This document shows positions 35,328 to 46,389 of a DNA stretch of 64,000 nt, one piece after another. Location of the stretch: assembly GCF_030409805.1 (NCBI RefSeq), contig NZ_JAUFQP010000001.1:248001-312000 (forward strand), in the 5' to 3' direction. The translations under genes and the position numbers were made by a program. Source of the stretch: Algibacter miyuki. GTDB taxonomy: Bacteria; Bacteroidota; Bacteroidia; Flavobacteriales; Flavobacteriaceae. Each line of letters begins with the position of its first letter. The stretch's first letter is position 1. Under the pieces are notes generated by a model. It saw nothing but the letters and a program-made list of their open reading frames with translations. It did no database searches and had not been told where the DNA came from.

Positions 35328-36769
35328 AAAATATGATGTGGATATTTGTTTTTGCTCTGAGTTTAGCTTCATGTACTTATGCACAGCAAGTTCAGCCCAA
35401 TATATTGATGTTTTATGTTGATGATTTAAGAGCAGAGTTGGGGTGTTACGGAAGTGAAACAGCAATAACTCCTAATATAGATAAATTAGCAGCAGAAGGA
35501 ATTCTGTTCAATAAAGCATATACACAACAAGCTATTTGTGCCCCTTCTAGAATGAGTACTTTAACGGGTTTACGCCCAGAATCTTTAGGGATTTATAGTA
35601 TTTTTACACCTCTTCGTAAAGTTCATAAAAATGTGGTTTCAATGCCACAATTTTTTAATAAAATAGGCTATAAAACAGTAAGTATTGGTAAGGTATATCA
35701 TCATAGTTCTGATGATAAAAAAGAATGGTCTATCTATTTTGAAAAAGAACCAAATACTTATAATAACCCAGATAATCTGGCATTAATAGAGCAATTAAAA
35801 GCCGAGGGTAAAAAGTCTTTAAACGGACCCGCTTTTGAAAATGCAGATGTAGAAGACGAAGCTTATAAAGATGGCCGCGTATCAAAATACGCCATAGAAA
35901 CATTAAAGAAGGTTAAAGATGATAAATTCTTAATGTTTGTAGGTTTAAGTAAACCACACTTACCATTTAATGCGCCCAAAAAATATTGGGATTTATATGA
36001 TAGAAATAATTTTAAAATTCCCTCTATAGAAAAACCTAAAGATGCTTACAGATTAGCATTAACTCAGTGGGGCGAGTTAAGAGGGTATCAAGGTATACCT
36101 AAAGAAGGCGATTTAGATGATGATTTAACCCAAACTTTAATTCATGGTTATCACGCTTCGATTAGTTATATAGATGCTCAAGTAGGTAAAGTTATGAATA
36201 CTCTAGAAGAATTAGATTTACGCAAAAACACCATGGTTATTTTTATGAGCGATCATGGGTATAAAATAGGTGAATATGGAGCTTGGTGTAAACATTCTAA
36301 TCTAGAAATTGATGTTAGAGTTCCGTTAATAATTAGTAGAGAAACGGGCCATAAACATAGAGTTGTTGGCAAAACATCCGATGCCTTAGTAGAAAATGTA
36401 GATATTTTTCCAACTTTAATTGAATTATGTGGATTAGAAGGTCCAAAAGGGGAAGGAAGAAGCTTACTTTCTGTAATTGATAATCCAAAAAAACGATGGG
36501 ATAAAGTGGCAACAAGTGTGTATGCTAGAGGAAAAAAAATAATGGGTTGTACGGCAACAGATGGTGAGTGGCGTTATACAGAATGGAGAAATTCTCAAAC
36601 TAACGAAGTTCTTCAAGCTGAATTATACGAACATAAAAAAAGCCTTTTATCTTATGTTAATTTATCTGGAAACAAAAAATATAAGAAAGTTGAACGTAGA
36701 ATGAAAATGCTTTTAGAAATACAATTTCCTGGGGATAAACCATTCTTGCAAAAAGATATTCCTAGGTAG
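35324..36769 (+). CDS. family S1 sulfatase (iduronate-2-sulfatase-like, S1_7 type)
   Basis: A 481-residue protein with a signal peptide (about 1-21). Sulfatase features: '[19 protein letters not shown]' with metal Asp residues, Cys72 in '[21 protein letters not shown]' for formylglycine, '[22 protein letters not shown]' (substrate and Ca-site region), and '[21 protein letters not shown]'. The 'VDDLR', 'CAPSR' and 'DHGYKIGE' signature is that of iduronate-2-sulfatase-like enzymes, often placed in subfamily S1_7. It starts inside the stop of the preceding sulfatase (ATGA overlap). Precise position specificity is not readable. Confidence 0.92.
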   Translation: MKNMMWIFVFALSLASCTYAQQVQPNILMFYVDDLRAELGCYGSETAITPNIDKLAAEGILFNKAYTQQAICAPSRMSTLTGLRPESLGIYSIFTPLRKVHKNVVSMPQFFNKIGYKTVSIGKVYHHSSDDKKEWSIYFEKEPNTYNNPDNLALIEQLKAEGKKSLNGPAFENADVEDEAYKDGRVSKYAIETLKKVKDDKFLMFVGLSKPHLPFNAPKKYWDLYDRNNFKIPSIEKPKDAYRLALTQWGELRGYQGIPKEGDLDDDLTQTLIHGYHASISYIDAQVGKVMNTLEELDLRKNTMVIFMSDHGYKIGEYGAWCKHSNLEIDVRVPLIISRETGHKHRVVGKTSDALVENVDIFPTLIELCGLEGPKGEGRSLLSVIDNPKKRWDKVATSVYARGKKIMGCTATDGEWRYTEWRNSQTNEVLQAELYEHKKSLLSYVNLSGNKKYKKVERRMKMLLEIQFPGDKPFLQKDIPR

Positions 36770-36806
36770 AATATAAAATTAGTTTAAATCAACACACTAT
36801 TGTAAT

Positions 36807-39800
36807 ATGAAAAAGCATTTTATAATAATACTTTCTATAATGCTATTGTCGTTGGAACTTTTTTCGCAACGTGCTGAAATAAATTTCAATAACAATTGGT
36901 TATTTATTCTAGAAGATAACCTGTCTTTTTCAAAAGAAAATTTTGATGATTCTAGTTGGAAAACGCTAAATGTTCCGCACGATTGGTCTTTTGAAAAAGG
37001 TGTTCGTAAAGGAGGAGATCAAGGTCAAGGTGGGGGTTATCATGATGGAGGTATTGGTTGGTATAGAAAAGATTTCAATATAAAAAAAGAAAGTTTATCC
37101 AAAGTAACCTACATCAATTTTGATGGGGTTTACATGAATAGCGAAGTTTGGATAAATGGCAACCATTTAGGGAAACGACCTTATGGCTACATTAGTTTTA
37201 GATACGATATTTCAAAGTATTTAAAACAAGGTGAAAATAATATTGCTGTAAGAGTTGATAATAGTTTAGAGCCATCGGCACGTTGGTATCATCCTTGTGG
37301 AATTTATGCCCCAGTAAAATTAGTAGTCGTAAATCCAACGCATTTTAAACCCAATAGTATTTTTATAAAAACGCCTTCTATTAAAGAAGATAAAGCAACT
37401 GTTTCTATTGACGCAGAAATTAATGGCGATGTAAACAAGCTAAAATATGAAGTAAAATTGTTTTCTCCAGAGGGAAAAGAATTGACTGAAAAAATTGAAA
37501 GCTTAAAAGGATCAAATCCAACTTATCAATTTGAAATAGAAAACCCACAATTATGGAGTCCAGAAACGCCAACCTTATATAGAGCTATTACCAAAATTTT
37601 AGAGGGTAAAAAAGTAATTGACGAGGTAGAAACAACATTTGGCTTTAAAACGGTAAAATGGGAAACTAAAACAGGTTTTTGGTTAAATGGCGAAAACGTA
37701 AAATTAAAAGGTGTTTGTGAGCATTGGGAAGGCGGACCTGTTGGAGGCGCTTGGACAAAGCCAATGTTACGCTGGAAATTACAATCTTTAAAAGATATGG
37801 GCATCAATGCCATTCGACCATCTCATAACCCAACTCCGCCAATGTTTTATGATTTATGTGATGAAATAGGTCTGTTGGTGATGGATGAAATTTTTGATGG
37901 ATGGCACAAAAAAGCACCTCAAGATTATGGCAAACAAGCCTTTGATGAATGGTGGCAACGCGATGTAAAAGAATGGATTACCAGAGACAGAAATCATCCA
38001 AGTATTTTTGTGTGGAGTTTAGGTAACGAAACCCATAGTGATGTTGCACCAGAATTGGTGAAATTCGGAAAAAGTTTAGACCCAACACGATTATTTACAT
38101 CAGGCGCAGGAAATCCAGAAGATATGGATATTACAGGTGTTAACGGAGGGTCAGAAACCAAATCGTTTATAGAAAGTAAAACCTTTGATAAACCATTTAT
38201 TTCTACCGAAGCGCCACATACTTGGCAAACAAGAGGTTATTACAGAACACAAACTTGGTGGCGAGATAACGAATTACCAGGAACTTACGAATTGCCAAAT
38301 TTAACCGAAAAAGAAATCTTTTTTTATGAAGGAATCAACCCTAAAAATTGGCGAAACAGAAAACAAAGTTTCAATTCGTCTTACGATAATGCTACGGTAA
38401 GAGTATCAGCTAGAAAATACTGGGAAGTAATGCGAGATAATCCTTGGCATAGTGGTCATTTCCGTTGGACAGGTTTCGATTATTATGGTGAAGCAGGTTT
38501 AGTACATGGAGGTTTACCATTTAATTTATTTATGGGAGGTGCTTTAGATGTAGCAGGATTTAAAAAAGATTTGTTTTATTTCTATCAAAGTCAATGGACC
38601 AAAGAAACTATGATTCACATGCTTCCTCATTGGACGCATCCCAGAATGGAAAAAGGAACGATTATTCCGGTTTGGGTATATTCTAATGCAGATGAAGTTG
38701 AATTATTTTTAAATGGAAAATCACTTGGAAAAGACAAACCAGGAACTGTTTGGAACGAAATGCAATGCGAATGGATGGTACCTTATCAAGACGGAAAACT
38801 AGAAGCCGTGGCATACATTGGTGGTAAAGAGGTAAAACGCACGTCTTTTTCAACCAGCAAGCAACCATCAAAATTAAAGACAAGTATTCAAAAGTTAGCT
38901 GCCGAAGATTCTTTTACCACAAGTTATATTATCAGTTCAGAAGGATTAGACGAAAATGATAATTTATATCCCTACGGCGAAAATAAAGTTTACTATAATA
39001 TTCAAGGTGATGTAAAGAAAATTTCTATGGAAAATGGAAATCCTATTGACCCTACAAGTAGAACAAAATCAGATTTTAGAGCCTTGTTTTTCGGGAAAAC
39101 GAGATTGTTTTTAAGAGCGTTACCAAATGCAGAAAAAGCTTCACTAATAACAGCTTCAATTTTAGGAGATAAGGCATTATACACTTCAAATAAAATATCC
39201 ATTGATGCCAAACAGATTCAAGTTTTTGGGACTTCAAATATAGATGATTTAGAAATTCTTTATACTGTAAATGGCGAAAATCCAAAAACAAAAGGTGTTA
39301 TTTATAAAGGTGCTTTTAAAGTTGCAGATGCTACAATAGTAAAAGCAGTAGTAAAACAAAATGGCAAAGTTGTTTTAAATATGGAAGAAACCTTTGGTAA
39401 AAACAAAGGCTTATTTTGGGGAAACGAACACTCTAAAGATATGTGGATAGGAAGAGGGGTAAACATTTCTGCGGAAGAAGGTGTTTTAGAAGGTGATGCA
39501 AAAGTTAGTAAGCAGGCACACCGTTATAAAGGTAGTGGATTTGTAAGGTTTGATGGTAAAGAAGGCGCTATAACGTTCTATCAAGAAAACGATGGTGAAG
39601 AAGGTGATTATAGTATGCGTTTTAGGTATATGCATAATAATGAAGGGGAATTACATACCATGAAGTTATATCTAAACGATGAGTTTATAAGAACTCTAGA
39701 ATTTAAACCAACTGGAGGTTGGGAAAAAGAATGGAAATTCGTTCCTGCCATATTAAGACTTAAAGCCGGAGCAAATAATATTAGGATTGAAACAGCTGGC

Positions 39801-39839
39801 CACAGCGGACCCTTTATTGATGAGTTGTTTATTGATTAA
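36807..39839 (+). CDS. GH2 glycoside hydrolase with C-terminal binding domains
   Basis: A 1010-residue exported protein. GH2 order: sugar-binding sandwich ('NNNWLFILEDN', 'NVPHDWSFEKG'), Ig-like domain, TIM barrel with 'GVCEHWEGGPVGGAW', acid/base Glu408 in 'SLGNETHS' and nucleophile Glu468 in 'ISTEAPHTW'. After it come a DUF4982-type sandwich (about 615-690), a chitobiase/FN3-like segment ('LEILYTVNGENPKTKG') and a C-terminal CBM6/35-like jelly roll (about 870-1010, 'GNNIRIETAGHSGPFIDELFI' in part). Beta-galactosidase or beta-glucuronidase activity is typical for the family; in an ulvan locus the latter seems more useful. It is 37 bp after a sulfatase and in the same unit. Confidence 0.92.
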   Translation: MKKHFIIILSIMLLSLELFSQRAEINFNNNWLFILEDNLSFSKENFDDSSWKTLNVPHDWSFEKGVRKGGDQGQGGGYHDGGIGWYRKDFNIKKESLSKVTYINFDGVYMNSEVWINGNHLGKRPYGYISFRYDISKYLKQGENNIAVRVDNSLEPSARWYHPCGIYAPVKLVVVNPTHFKPNSIFIKTPSIKEDKATVSIDAEINGDVNKLKYEVKLFSPEGKELTEKIESLKGSNPTYQFEIENPQLWSPETPTLYRAITKILEGKKVIDEVETTFGFKTVKWETKTGFWLNGENVKLKGVCEHWEGGPVGGAWTKPMLRWKLQSLKDMGINAIRPSHNPTPPMFYDLCDEIGLLVMDEIFDGWHKKAPQDYGKQAFDEWWQRDVKEWITRDRNHPSIFVWSLGNETHSDVAPELVKFGKSLDPTRLFTSGAGNPEDMDITGVNGGSETKSFIESKTFDKPFISTEAPHTWQTRGYYRTQTWWRDNELPGTYELPNLTEKEIFFYEGINPKNWRNRKQSFNSSYDNATVRVSARKYWEVMRDNPWHSGHFRWTGFDYYGEAGLVHGGLPFNLFMGGALDVAGFKKDLFYFYQSQWTKETMIHMLPHWTHPRMEKGTIIPVWVYSNADEVELFLNGKSLGKDKPGTVWNEMQCEWMVPYQDGKLEAVAYIGGKEVKRTSFSTSKQPSKLKTSIQKLAAEDSFTTSYIISSEGLDENDNLYPYGENKVYYNIQGDVKKISMENGNPIDPTSRTKSDFRALFFGKTRLFLRALPNAEKASLITASILGDKALYTSNKISIDAKQIQVFGTSNIDDLEILYTVNGENPKTKGVIYKGAFKVADATIVKAVVKQNGKVVLNMEETFGKNKGLFWGNEHSKDMWIGRGVNISAEEGVLEGDAKVSKQAHRYKGSGFVRFDGKEGAITFYQENDGEEGDYSMRFRYMHNNEGELHTMKLYLNDEFIRTLEFKPTGGWEKEWKFVPAILRLKAGANNIRIETAGHSGPFIDELFID

Positions 39840-39870
39840 GGTAAAAATTAAATTAATTTAAAGATTAAAA

Positions 39871-42800
39871 ATGAAAAAGGTTTTATTGCTAGTATGGATT
39901 GTTGTTTTATCTGTTAACCCAATGTTTGGGCAAAGTTTGTATAAACAAGATAGTACATTCGACAAAAATAGCATACTTGAAACAGGGTTTCAATCCCCAC
40001 CAAATGAAGCCAAAGCAAGAACGTGGTGGCATTGGATTAGCGGAAACGTATCTAAATCTGGAATTACAAAAGATTTAGAAGCGATGAAAGAAGTTGGTAT
40101 TCAAGAAGCACAATTGTTTAATGTTAAATTAGAATTTCCAGATGGACCTGTAAAATATTTAAGTGAAGAGTGGTTAGATTTATTTCATTTTTCTGCAAAA
40201 GAAGCTAAAAGATTAGGATTAGAACTTACGTTTCATAACAGTGCAGGTTGGTCATCTTCAGGTGGTCCGTGGATTACACCAGAATATGCTATGCAAATAA
40301 CCGTATTTACGGAAGTTACGGTACAAGGTGGAAAATTATTTAAAGATCAATTACCACAACCTAAAACCAAATTAAATTATTACAAAGATATTGCAGTATT
40401 GGCATTTCCTAAACCTCAAACAGATATAAAAATAGATGGTTTAGATTATAAAAATTTAACAGATCGTATTCGAAATCATTTGTTACCAGATACAAAAGCG
40501 ATTACTGCTTCTGCCGTTATTAATAAAAATGACATTATTGATTTAACTTCAAAAATTACTAAAGACGGATTTATTGAATGGAACGTCCCAAAAGGAGAAT
40601 GGATTATTTTAAGATTAGGACACACGCCAACAGGTAAAAGTAACCACCCAGCACCAGATGGAGGCCGTGGTTTAGAAGTTGATAAAATGAGTAAAAAAGC
40701 AGTTGATGTCTATTGGGATGGCGGCATACAACCTATTATTAATAAATTGGGAGATTTAATAGGAACAACTGTTAATAATTGTTTGATAGATAGTTATGAA
40801 GTAGGGACTACCAATTGGACTGCCGGATTTGATACTGAATTTAAAAAATTAAGAGGTTATAGTTTAACAAGCTATTTACCAACTTTAGCGGGTTATTACG
40901 TAGAAAGTGGTGAAGTGTCAGAACGTTTTTTATGGGATTTTAGAAGAACGATAGGAGATTTAATGTCAAAAAATTATTATGCTCATTTTGGAGAATTATG
41001 TCATGAAAACGGCATGAAATTTTCTGTAGAACCATACTGGGGACCTTTTGATAATATGCAAGTTGGTGCAACTGGAGATATAGTAATGTGTGAGTTTTGG
41101 AGTGGTGGATATCCGTTTTTCGATTCTCCTAAATTCGTTTCTTCGATAGCACATTTAAGCGGAAGTTCTATTGTTGGTGCCGAGTCTTTTACAGGAATTG
41201 GTGGTTGGGACGAGCATCCTGCTGTTTTAAAATCTATAGGAGACCAAGCTTGGGCACAAGGTATTACGCGTTTTATTTTTCATACGTATGTACACCAACC
41301 TTGGGATGTAGCTCCTGGTTTAGCGTTAAGTTATCATGGTACAGATTTTAACCGATTAAATACATGGTGGAGTCAAGGAAAAGCCTTTATGGATTATATT
41401 GCTAGGTCTCAATTTTTACTTCAACAAGGTCAAAATGTAGCAGATGTTTTGGTTTTTACAGGAGAATCATCTCCTAACACAGCTTTTTTAATGCCAGAAA
41501 TTAAAGCCATGGGTTTTGATTATGATTTAATTGGAGCCAATAAATTAGCAGGATTAACGGTTAAAAATGGAGATATTTATACATCAGTTGGTAATAAATA
41601 CAAAGTTTTAGTTTTACCAAATTCTAGTTGGATGAAACCTGAAACACTTTCTAAAATAGAGGCACTTACAGAAGCAGGTGCAAAGGTAATTGGTGAGCGT
41701 CCTTATAAATCTCCAAGTCTCGAAAATTACCCAAAAAGTGATGATAAGATTGATAAACTTGCAGAAAACTTATGGAATTCTGGTTTGGTAAAAAAAATAA
41801 CAATAGAAGAGTTTTTATCAAAAAGTAAAACACCTTCTGATTTTAGAATTGAAGAAGGAGACGCATCAGACATCAGTTTTATCCACAGAAAAACAGAAGA
41901 TGCAGATATCTATTTTATTGCCAATGCTAAAAAAGAAAGTAGAGAAATTACAGGACGATTTAGAGTAAAAGGAAAGCAACCAGAATTATGGAATTCAGAA
42001 AGTGGTGAGGTTAAAAGTCTTGCTGTTTGGGTAGATAATGAAGACGGAACAACAAGCGTGCCTATTCAATTAGGTGTGGAAGCATCTGTTTTTGTTATAT
42101 TTAGAAAACCAGTTGCAGCATCTGCTCATATTACAAAAATTTCGGAAACACTTAAAAAACCTCAATTAGAACCTTTATCTAATTTGAAAATTATTAAGGC
42201 AGAATATGGTTCATTTTTACAAGACGGATTGGTAGATATCACCGATAAGGTAAAGGCAGCTGTAGAGGATAATAAATTAAAACTACAGGCAGGAAGAGGT
42301 TTTTGCGATTGTGATCCTGCAATGGGGTATAAAAAGGAATTCCGAATGGAATATAAAATAGGTGAAGAAATCAAGCGAATATACGTAGAAGAAAGAGAGT
42401 TTGTAAATATAGATGCTACTGATAAAGGATCTTTAACCATTTTAAAAGCAGTTTTTGGAAAGTTTAAGCCAGAAACTAAAGAGGTACCTAAATATTATAA
42501 AACATTTGATATTACAGAGAAAATTAAAGGCATGGTATCCTCTGGAGTTTTAGAAATTCCGATAGAAAAATCTTTAATAGATGGTTATGTTACCGAAGGT
42601 AAAAACAAAGTATTGCGTCTTACTTTTTCTACGGATGGGGTAGAGCATGTTGTTTCTGTTCCGGAAGGAAGAGTGCTTAACCTGTCTAAAGATATTTCTA
42701 AAACGAAACTGGTTAATACTAATGGAAAAGTAAATTGGGTAACATCTTATCCAGGAGAAATAACATACCAAACTTCTTTGGGTATGAATAAAACGATTAA

Positions 42801-43386
42801 AGTAAAATCGGTTCCAAAACCAATAGAGTTAGTAGGTGACTGGAATATAGAATTTAAAGAAAATTTAAGTACACCAATTAAAACCGTATTTAATAATTTG
42901 GTGTCGTGGTCTAATTCAGATAATAATGCTATTAAATATTATTCAGGAACAGCAACATATCAAAAAAACTTTAATATTTCTAAAAAGATATTTAAAAAAG
43001 ACACCTCTTTTGAGTTAGATTTAGGAAGTGTTGGTGTAATAGCAGAAGTAATTATAAATGGTAAAAATGCAGGTATATTGTGGAAAGCACCGTTTAGAAT
43101 TAATATTGATGATTTTGTAAAAGCAGGACAAAATACGCTAGAAGTTAGGGTAACCAACCTGTGGCCAAATCGTTTAATTGGAGACGAAAATTTATCGTTA
43201 GATTTTGAAAGAAAAGGAGAAAAAACAAAAAGTTTACCAAATTGGTTGCTAAATAATACACAACGACCGAGTAAGAGAACCACGTTTCCGGCTTGGAAGC
43301 ATTGGAGTAAGAATGATGCCTTATTTGCTTCAGGGTTATTAGGACCGGTAAAAATTAATGTATTTCAAAAAATTATTTTAGAATAA
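39871..43386 (+). CDS. alpha-L-rhamnosidase-type GH106 protein
   Basis: An 1171-residue secreted protein (signal about 1-20, ending MFGQ). GH106 features near the N-terminus: 'ARTWWHWISGNVSKSGITKDLEAMKEVGI', 'FHNSAGWSSSGGPWITPEYAMQ' and 'GESSPNTAFLMPEIKAMGFDYD' further on, forming the TIM-like barrel. The C-terminal third has beta-sandwich domains, one being a galactose-binding-like fold ('ELVGDWNIEFKENLSTP', 'TYQKNFNISKK', 'GKNAGILWKAPFRINIDDFVKAGQNTLEVRVTNLWPNRL' shown in part). GH106 enzymes release alpha-L-rhamnose by inversion, often with calcium. Having GH106 alongside three GH78 proteins points to several rhamnose linkages in the substrate. It is 31 bp after GH2 and 11 bp before a sulfatase. 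Confidence 0.88.
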   Translation: MKKVLLLVWIVVLSVNPMFGQSLYKQDSTFDKNSILETGFQSPPNEAKARTWWHWISGNVSKSGITKDLEAMKEVGIQEAQLFNVKLEFPDGPVKYLSEEWLDLFHFSAKEAKRLGLELTFHNSAGWSSSGGPWITPEYAMQITVFTEVTVQGGKLFKDQLPQPKTKLNYYKDIAVLAFPKPQTDIKIDGLDYKNLTDRIRNHLLPDTKAITASAVINKNDIIDLTSKITKDGFIEWNVPKGEWIILRLGHTPTGKSNHPAPDGGRGLEVDKMSKKAVDVYWDGGIQPIINKLGDLIGTTVNNCLIDSYEVGTTNWTAGFDTEFKKLRGYSLTSYLPTLAGYYVESGEVSERFLWDFRRTIGDLMSKNYYAHFGELCHENGMKFSVEPYWGPFDNMQVGATGDIVMCEFWSGGYPFFDSPKFVSSIAHLSGSSIVGAESFTGIGGWDEHPAVLKSIGDQAWAQGITRFIFHTYVHQPWDVAPGLALSYHGTDFNRLNTWWSQGKAFMDYIARSQFLLQQGQNVADVLVFTGESSPNTAFLMPEIKAMGFDYDLIGANKLAGLTVKNGDIYTSVGNKYKVLVLPNSSWMKPETLSKIEALTEAGAKVIGERPYKSPSLENYPKSDDKIDKLAENLWNSGLVKKITIEEFLSKSKTPSDFRIEEGDASDISFIHRKTEDADIYFIANAKKESREITGRFRVKGKQPELWNSESGEVKSLAVWVDNEDGTTSVPIQLGVEASVFVIFRKPVAASAHITKISETLKKPQLEPLSNLKIIKAEYGSFLQDGLVDITDKVKAAVEDNKLKLQAGRGFCDCDPAMGYKKEFRMEYKIGEEIKRIYVEEREFVNIDATDKGSLTILKAVFGKFKPETKEVPKYYKTFDITEKIKGMVSSGVLEIPIEKSLIDGYVTEGKNKVLRLTFSTDGVEHVVSVPEGRVLNLSKDISKTKLVNTNGKVNWVTSYPGEITYQTSLGMNKTIKVKSVPKPIELVGDWNIEFKENLSTPIKTVFNNLVSWSNSDNNAIKYYSGTATYQKNFNISKKIFKKDTSFELDLGSVGVIAEVIINGKNAGILWKAPFRINIDDFVKAGQNTLEVRVTNLWPNRLIGDENLSLDFERKGEKTKSLPNWLLNNTQRPSKRTTFPAWKHWSKNDALFASGLLGPVKINVFQKIILE

Positions 43387-43397
43387 AATATTTAATT

Positions 43398-44921
43398 ATG
43401 AAATCTACACATTTAATATTTTTTATTGTTGCGTTTTTAAGTTTAGCCTGTCATAATAAAAAGTTGGTTAAAAATGAAAAAGTCGATGTCAAACCGAATA
43501 TACTGTTTATCTCGGTTGACGATTTAAACAATTGGATAACACCTATTGATGGATTTTCAAATGCGAAGACACCTAATTTTGACAGGTTAGCAGCCATGGG
43601 AGTTACATTTACAAATGCACATGTTCAGGCACCTTTATGTGGGCCCTCGAGAGCATCTATCATGTCAGGATTGCGTCCTTCTACAACAGGTATTTATGGT
43701 ATGACACCAGATAATGAAATCCGAAGATCAGGTAATCCTGCTACCAAAGACATTACATTTTTACCAGAATATTTTGAGAATAACGGCTATCATACCATGG
43801 GGATTGGTAAACTGTTTCATATTCACGCACCAGATAGTGTTTTTAATGAATCTGGAGGTCGTGTTAAAGGTTTTGGGCCCTATCCAGAAAAACGTTTTCT
43901 TTGGGATGGTTATGGAAAAGGTATCAAAGGAACACACGGAAGAACCAGCACAGACTGGGGCGCATTTCCAGAAAACGATACCTTAATGCCAGATCACCAA
44001 TCTGTAAATTGGGCTATTGAACGCTTACAAAGAGCATACGATAAGCCATTCTTTTTGGGACTCGGGTTTTTACGTGTACATGTGCCGCTTTATGTGCCTC
44101 AAAAATGGTTTGATATGCATCCTTTGGAAAGCATACAAACACCAGCATATTTTGCAGATGATTTAAACGATATTCCATCTGTAGGTATGCAGATAAACGA
44201 TTTACCCATGATGCCTTCCACAGAGTGGGCAATACAAAGTGGCGAATGGAAAAAGATTATACAAGCCTATTTAGCTTGTATGAGTTATGTGGATAATGAA
44301 TTAGGGCGCGTGCTAGATGCATTGGAAACTAGTAAATATGCAGATAATACTATTATTGTATTATGGTCTGACCATGGGTACCGTTTAGGAGAAAAAGGCA
44401 CCTTTGCAAAACATGCCTTATGGGAAACCGCAACAAAGGCACCTTTAATGTTTGCAGGACCTAATGTACCAAAAGGCAAGAAAATTGATGCACCAGTTGA
44501 GATGTTATCTATTTACCCAACACTTTTGGAATTAAGTGGATTACCAGCTTATGCTAGAAATGAAGGGAATAGTTTAGTTGCTATGATCCAAAATGATGAA
44601 GGATTGGAAGAGGCTAGAGCTATTACAACCTTTGGTATGAATAACCATAGCATTAAGGCAGATGGCTATAGATACATTCGTTATGAAGATGGAACTGAAG
44701 AGTTTTATGAGCATAGTAGCGACCCTAATGAGTGGAAAAACGAAGCTAGTAATCCTAAGTTTAAACATAAAATTGAGGCATTACAAAAACTATTACCCAC
44801 TGTAAATTCCAAATGGGATGAAAAATCTAATTATACCTTTCAACCTTATTTTGTAAACCAAAAGATGAGGGTAAATGGAAAAGATACCGAGCCTGTAAAA
44901 GTTATTGGAGCAGATAGATAG
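43398..44921 (+). CDS. family S1 sulfatase (iduronate-2-sulfatase-like, S1_7 type), lipoprotein
   Basis: A 507-residue lipoprotein (FLSLAC, Cys18). Key segments: 'PNILFISVDDLNNWITPIDG' with metal-binding Asp residues, Cys81 in 'LCGPSRASIMSGLRPSTTGIYG', 'FLGLGFLRVHVPLYVPQKWFD' and 'LWSDHGYRLGEKGTFAKHALWE'. The CGPSR and DHGYRLGEKG signatures match iduronate-2-sulfatase-like enzymes. It lies 11 bp after GH106, which suggests sulfate removal coupled to rhamnose release. The three sulfatases differ in their Cys motifs (CTPHR, CAPSR, CGPSR), so they probably act on different positions. Confidence 0.93.
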   Translation: MKSTHLIFFIVAFLSLACHNKKLVKNEKVDVKPNILFISVDDLNNWITPIDGFSNAKTPNFDRLAAMGVTFTNAHVQAPLCGPSRASIMSGLRPSTTGIYGMTPDNEIRRSGNPATKDITFLPEYFENNGYHTMGIGKLFHIHAPDSVFNESGGRVKGFGPYPEKRFLWDGYGKGIKGTHGRTSTDWGAFPENDTLMPDHQSVNWAIERLQRAYDKPFFLGLGFLRVHVPLYVPQKWFDMHPLESIQTPAYFADDLNDIPSVGMQINDLPMMPSTEWAIQSGEWKKIIQAYLACMSYVDNELGRVLDALETSKYADNTIIVLWSDHGYRLGEKGTFAKHALWETATKAPLMFAGPNVPKGKKIDAPVEMLSIYPTLLELSGLPAYARNEGNSLVAMIQNDEGLEEARAITTFGMNNHSIKADGYRYIRYEDGTEEFYEHSSDPNEWKNEASNPKFKHKIEALQKLLPTVNSKWDEKSNYTFQPYFVNQKMRVNGKDTEPVKVIGADR

Positions 44922-44997
44922 TTAGGAGGAGTAGGCCAAATTTTGGAGGCCAATGGATAAAAATAAAATAATTAAGTGTAGTTAAAAACTAAAATTT

Positions 44998-46389
44998 ATG
45001 TGTAGAATATTGCTAATAATCATGTTTTATATCGTTTCAACTTGTACTGTGTTTTCACAAATAAAGGTGGTTAACGAAAAGATCTCTATTGTTGATAAAA
45101 ATGCGCTTACCGTTGAAGGTAGATTTTCTAGCGGAATAAACGGGCGCACATTTCAGAAAGACGCGTTGATTTCTCATAAGGGATACCAATATATTGTGAA
45201 TTATAATAATGAACGTCGCGTTTGTATCAGTAGAAGAAAATTACCTAATGGAAAATGGAAAACGATTACGTTTTTAGATTATCACTTTAAAAGTAACGAT
45301 TCTCATAATTCTATATCTATGGGTATTTGCCCTAATGATGGAACCATACATTTAGCTTTTGATCATCATGTAGATACCTTACATTACAGAGTTTCTAAAA
45401 AAGGATTGGCAAATAATCCAGAAACTATGAGCTGGAATGCTTCCGCTTTTGGTCCCATTATTTCAGAACTAGAAAAAGGAAAGAAAATAAAAATAACTTA
45501 TCCAAAATTTTGGCAAACTCCAGATGGAAACCTTCAGTTTAATTATCGTGTTCGTGGGTCGGGCGATGGAGATCGTATGTTGGTAGATTATAATGCTAAA
45601 ACGGGAAAATGGGAAAATACACGCCAGATTGATAATGGAAAAGGTGTCTTTCACGATCAATTAGGAATGAGTGAAACCAGGTGTTCATACCCTAATGGAT
45701 ACGATTATGATAATGAAGGAGTCCTACATGTTACATGGACTTGGAGAGAAAACAGCCAAGGTGCTAATCATGATTTAGTTTATGTTTATAGTGAAGATAA
45801 CGGATATTCATGGAAAAATAATTTCGGTAAAACCTTAACAGAAATTCCTCACGTAAATTCAGAAGATATTGTGGTGCAGTCTATTCCTCGGGTATTAGGT
45901 TTAATGAATGATCAAGGGCAAACCATAGATTCTAAAAACCGATTGCACGTAGTTATGTATCATTGTACAGAAGAAACCATAACCAATGCAGGTAGTTTTT
46001 TAGGTGAATTAAGATGGGGGCCAAATGAAGCTAAGCGGTACCACCATTATTGGAGAGATACATCTGGGAATTGGCACAGTTTTGAAATGGACTTAAAAGT
46101 TGGCAATCGCCCAAAAGTATTCGCAGATAAGCATAACAATTTAATTATGATTTATGCCGGTAATGCTAAAAACGATTTGATTATAGCTACAGCAACAGCT
46201 AAAAAGAAATGGAACGATTGGGCTATTACACATACAGTTAAAGGCCCATTTATTAATGATATGTTGGGGGATTTTTATCGTTGGAAAACGGATGGTGTTT
46301 TGTCTATTTTAGTTCAAGATATTCCAAAGCCAAATAAAAAAAATAGCACTTTTAAAGTCGTCGATCTAACTTTTGACTCTAAACCATAA
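44998..46389 (+). CDS. BNR_4 beta-propeller protein, candidate ulvan lyase (PL24/PL25-like)
   Basis: A 463-residue exported protein (signal about 1-21, ending VFSQ). It is a single BNR_4 propeller without the extra domains of the protein at 25301. The segment 'FKSNDSHNSISMGICPNDGTIHLAFDHHVDTLHYR' (shown in part) matches 'GESHNTIAIGVSPLNGTIHLLYD' of the other protein, so the 'SHN' His is a shared candidate catalytic residue. 'MYHCTEETITNAGSF' and 'KRYHHYWRDTSGNWHS' follow. No lipobox or T9SS tail is seen, so a periplasmic site is likely, perhaps on shorter oligomers. The gene is 76 bp after the sulfatase; a weak new promoter cannot be excluded. Confidence 0.7.
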   Translation: MCRILLIIMFYIVSTCTVFSQIKVVNEKISIVDKNALTVEGRFSSGINGRTFQKDALISHKGYQYIVNYNNERRVCISRRKLPNGKWKTITFLDYHFKSNDSHNSISMGICPNDGTIHLAFDHHVDTLHYRVSKKGLANNPETMSWNASAFGPIISELEKGKKIKITYPKFWQTPDGNLQFNYRVRGSGDGDRMLVDYNAKTGKWENTRQIDNGKGVFHDQLGMSETRCSYPNGYDYDNEGVLHVTWTWRENSQGANHDLVYVYSEDNGYSWKNNFGKTLTEIPHVNSEDIVVQSIPRVLGLMNDQGQTIDSKNRLHVVMYHCTEETITNAGSFLGELRWGPNEAKRYHHYWRDTSGNWHSFEMDLKVGNRPKVFADKHNNLIMIYAGNAKNDLIIATATAKKKWNDWAITHTVKGPFINDMLGDFYRWKTDGVLSILVQDIPKPNKKNSTFKVVDLTFDSKP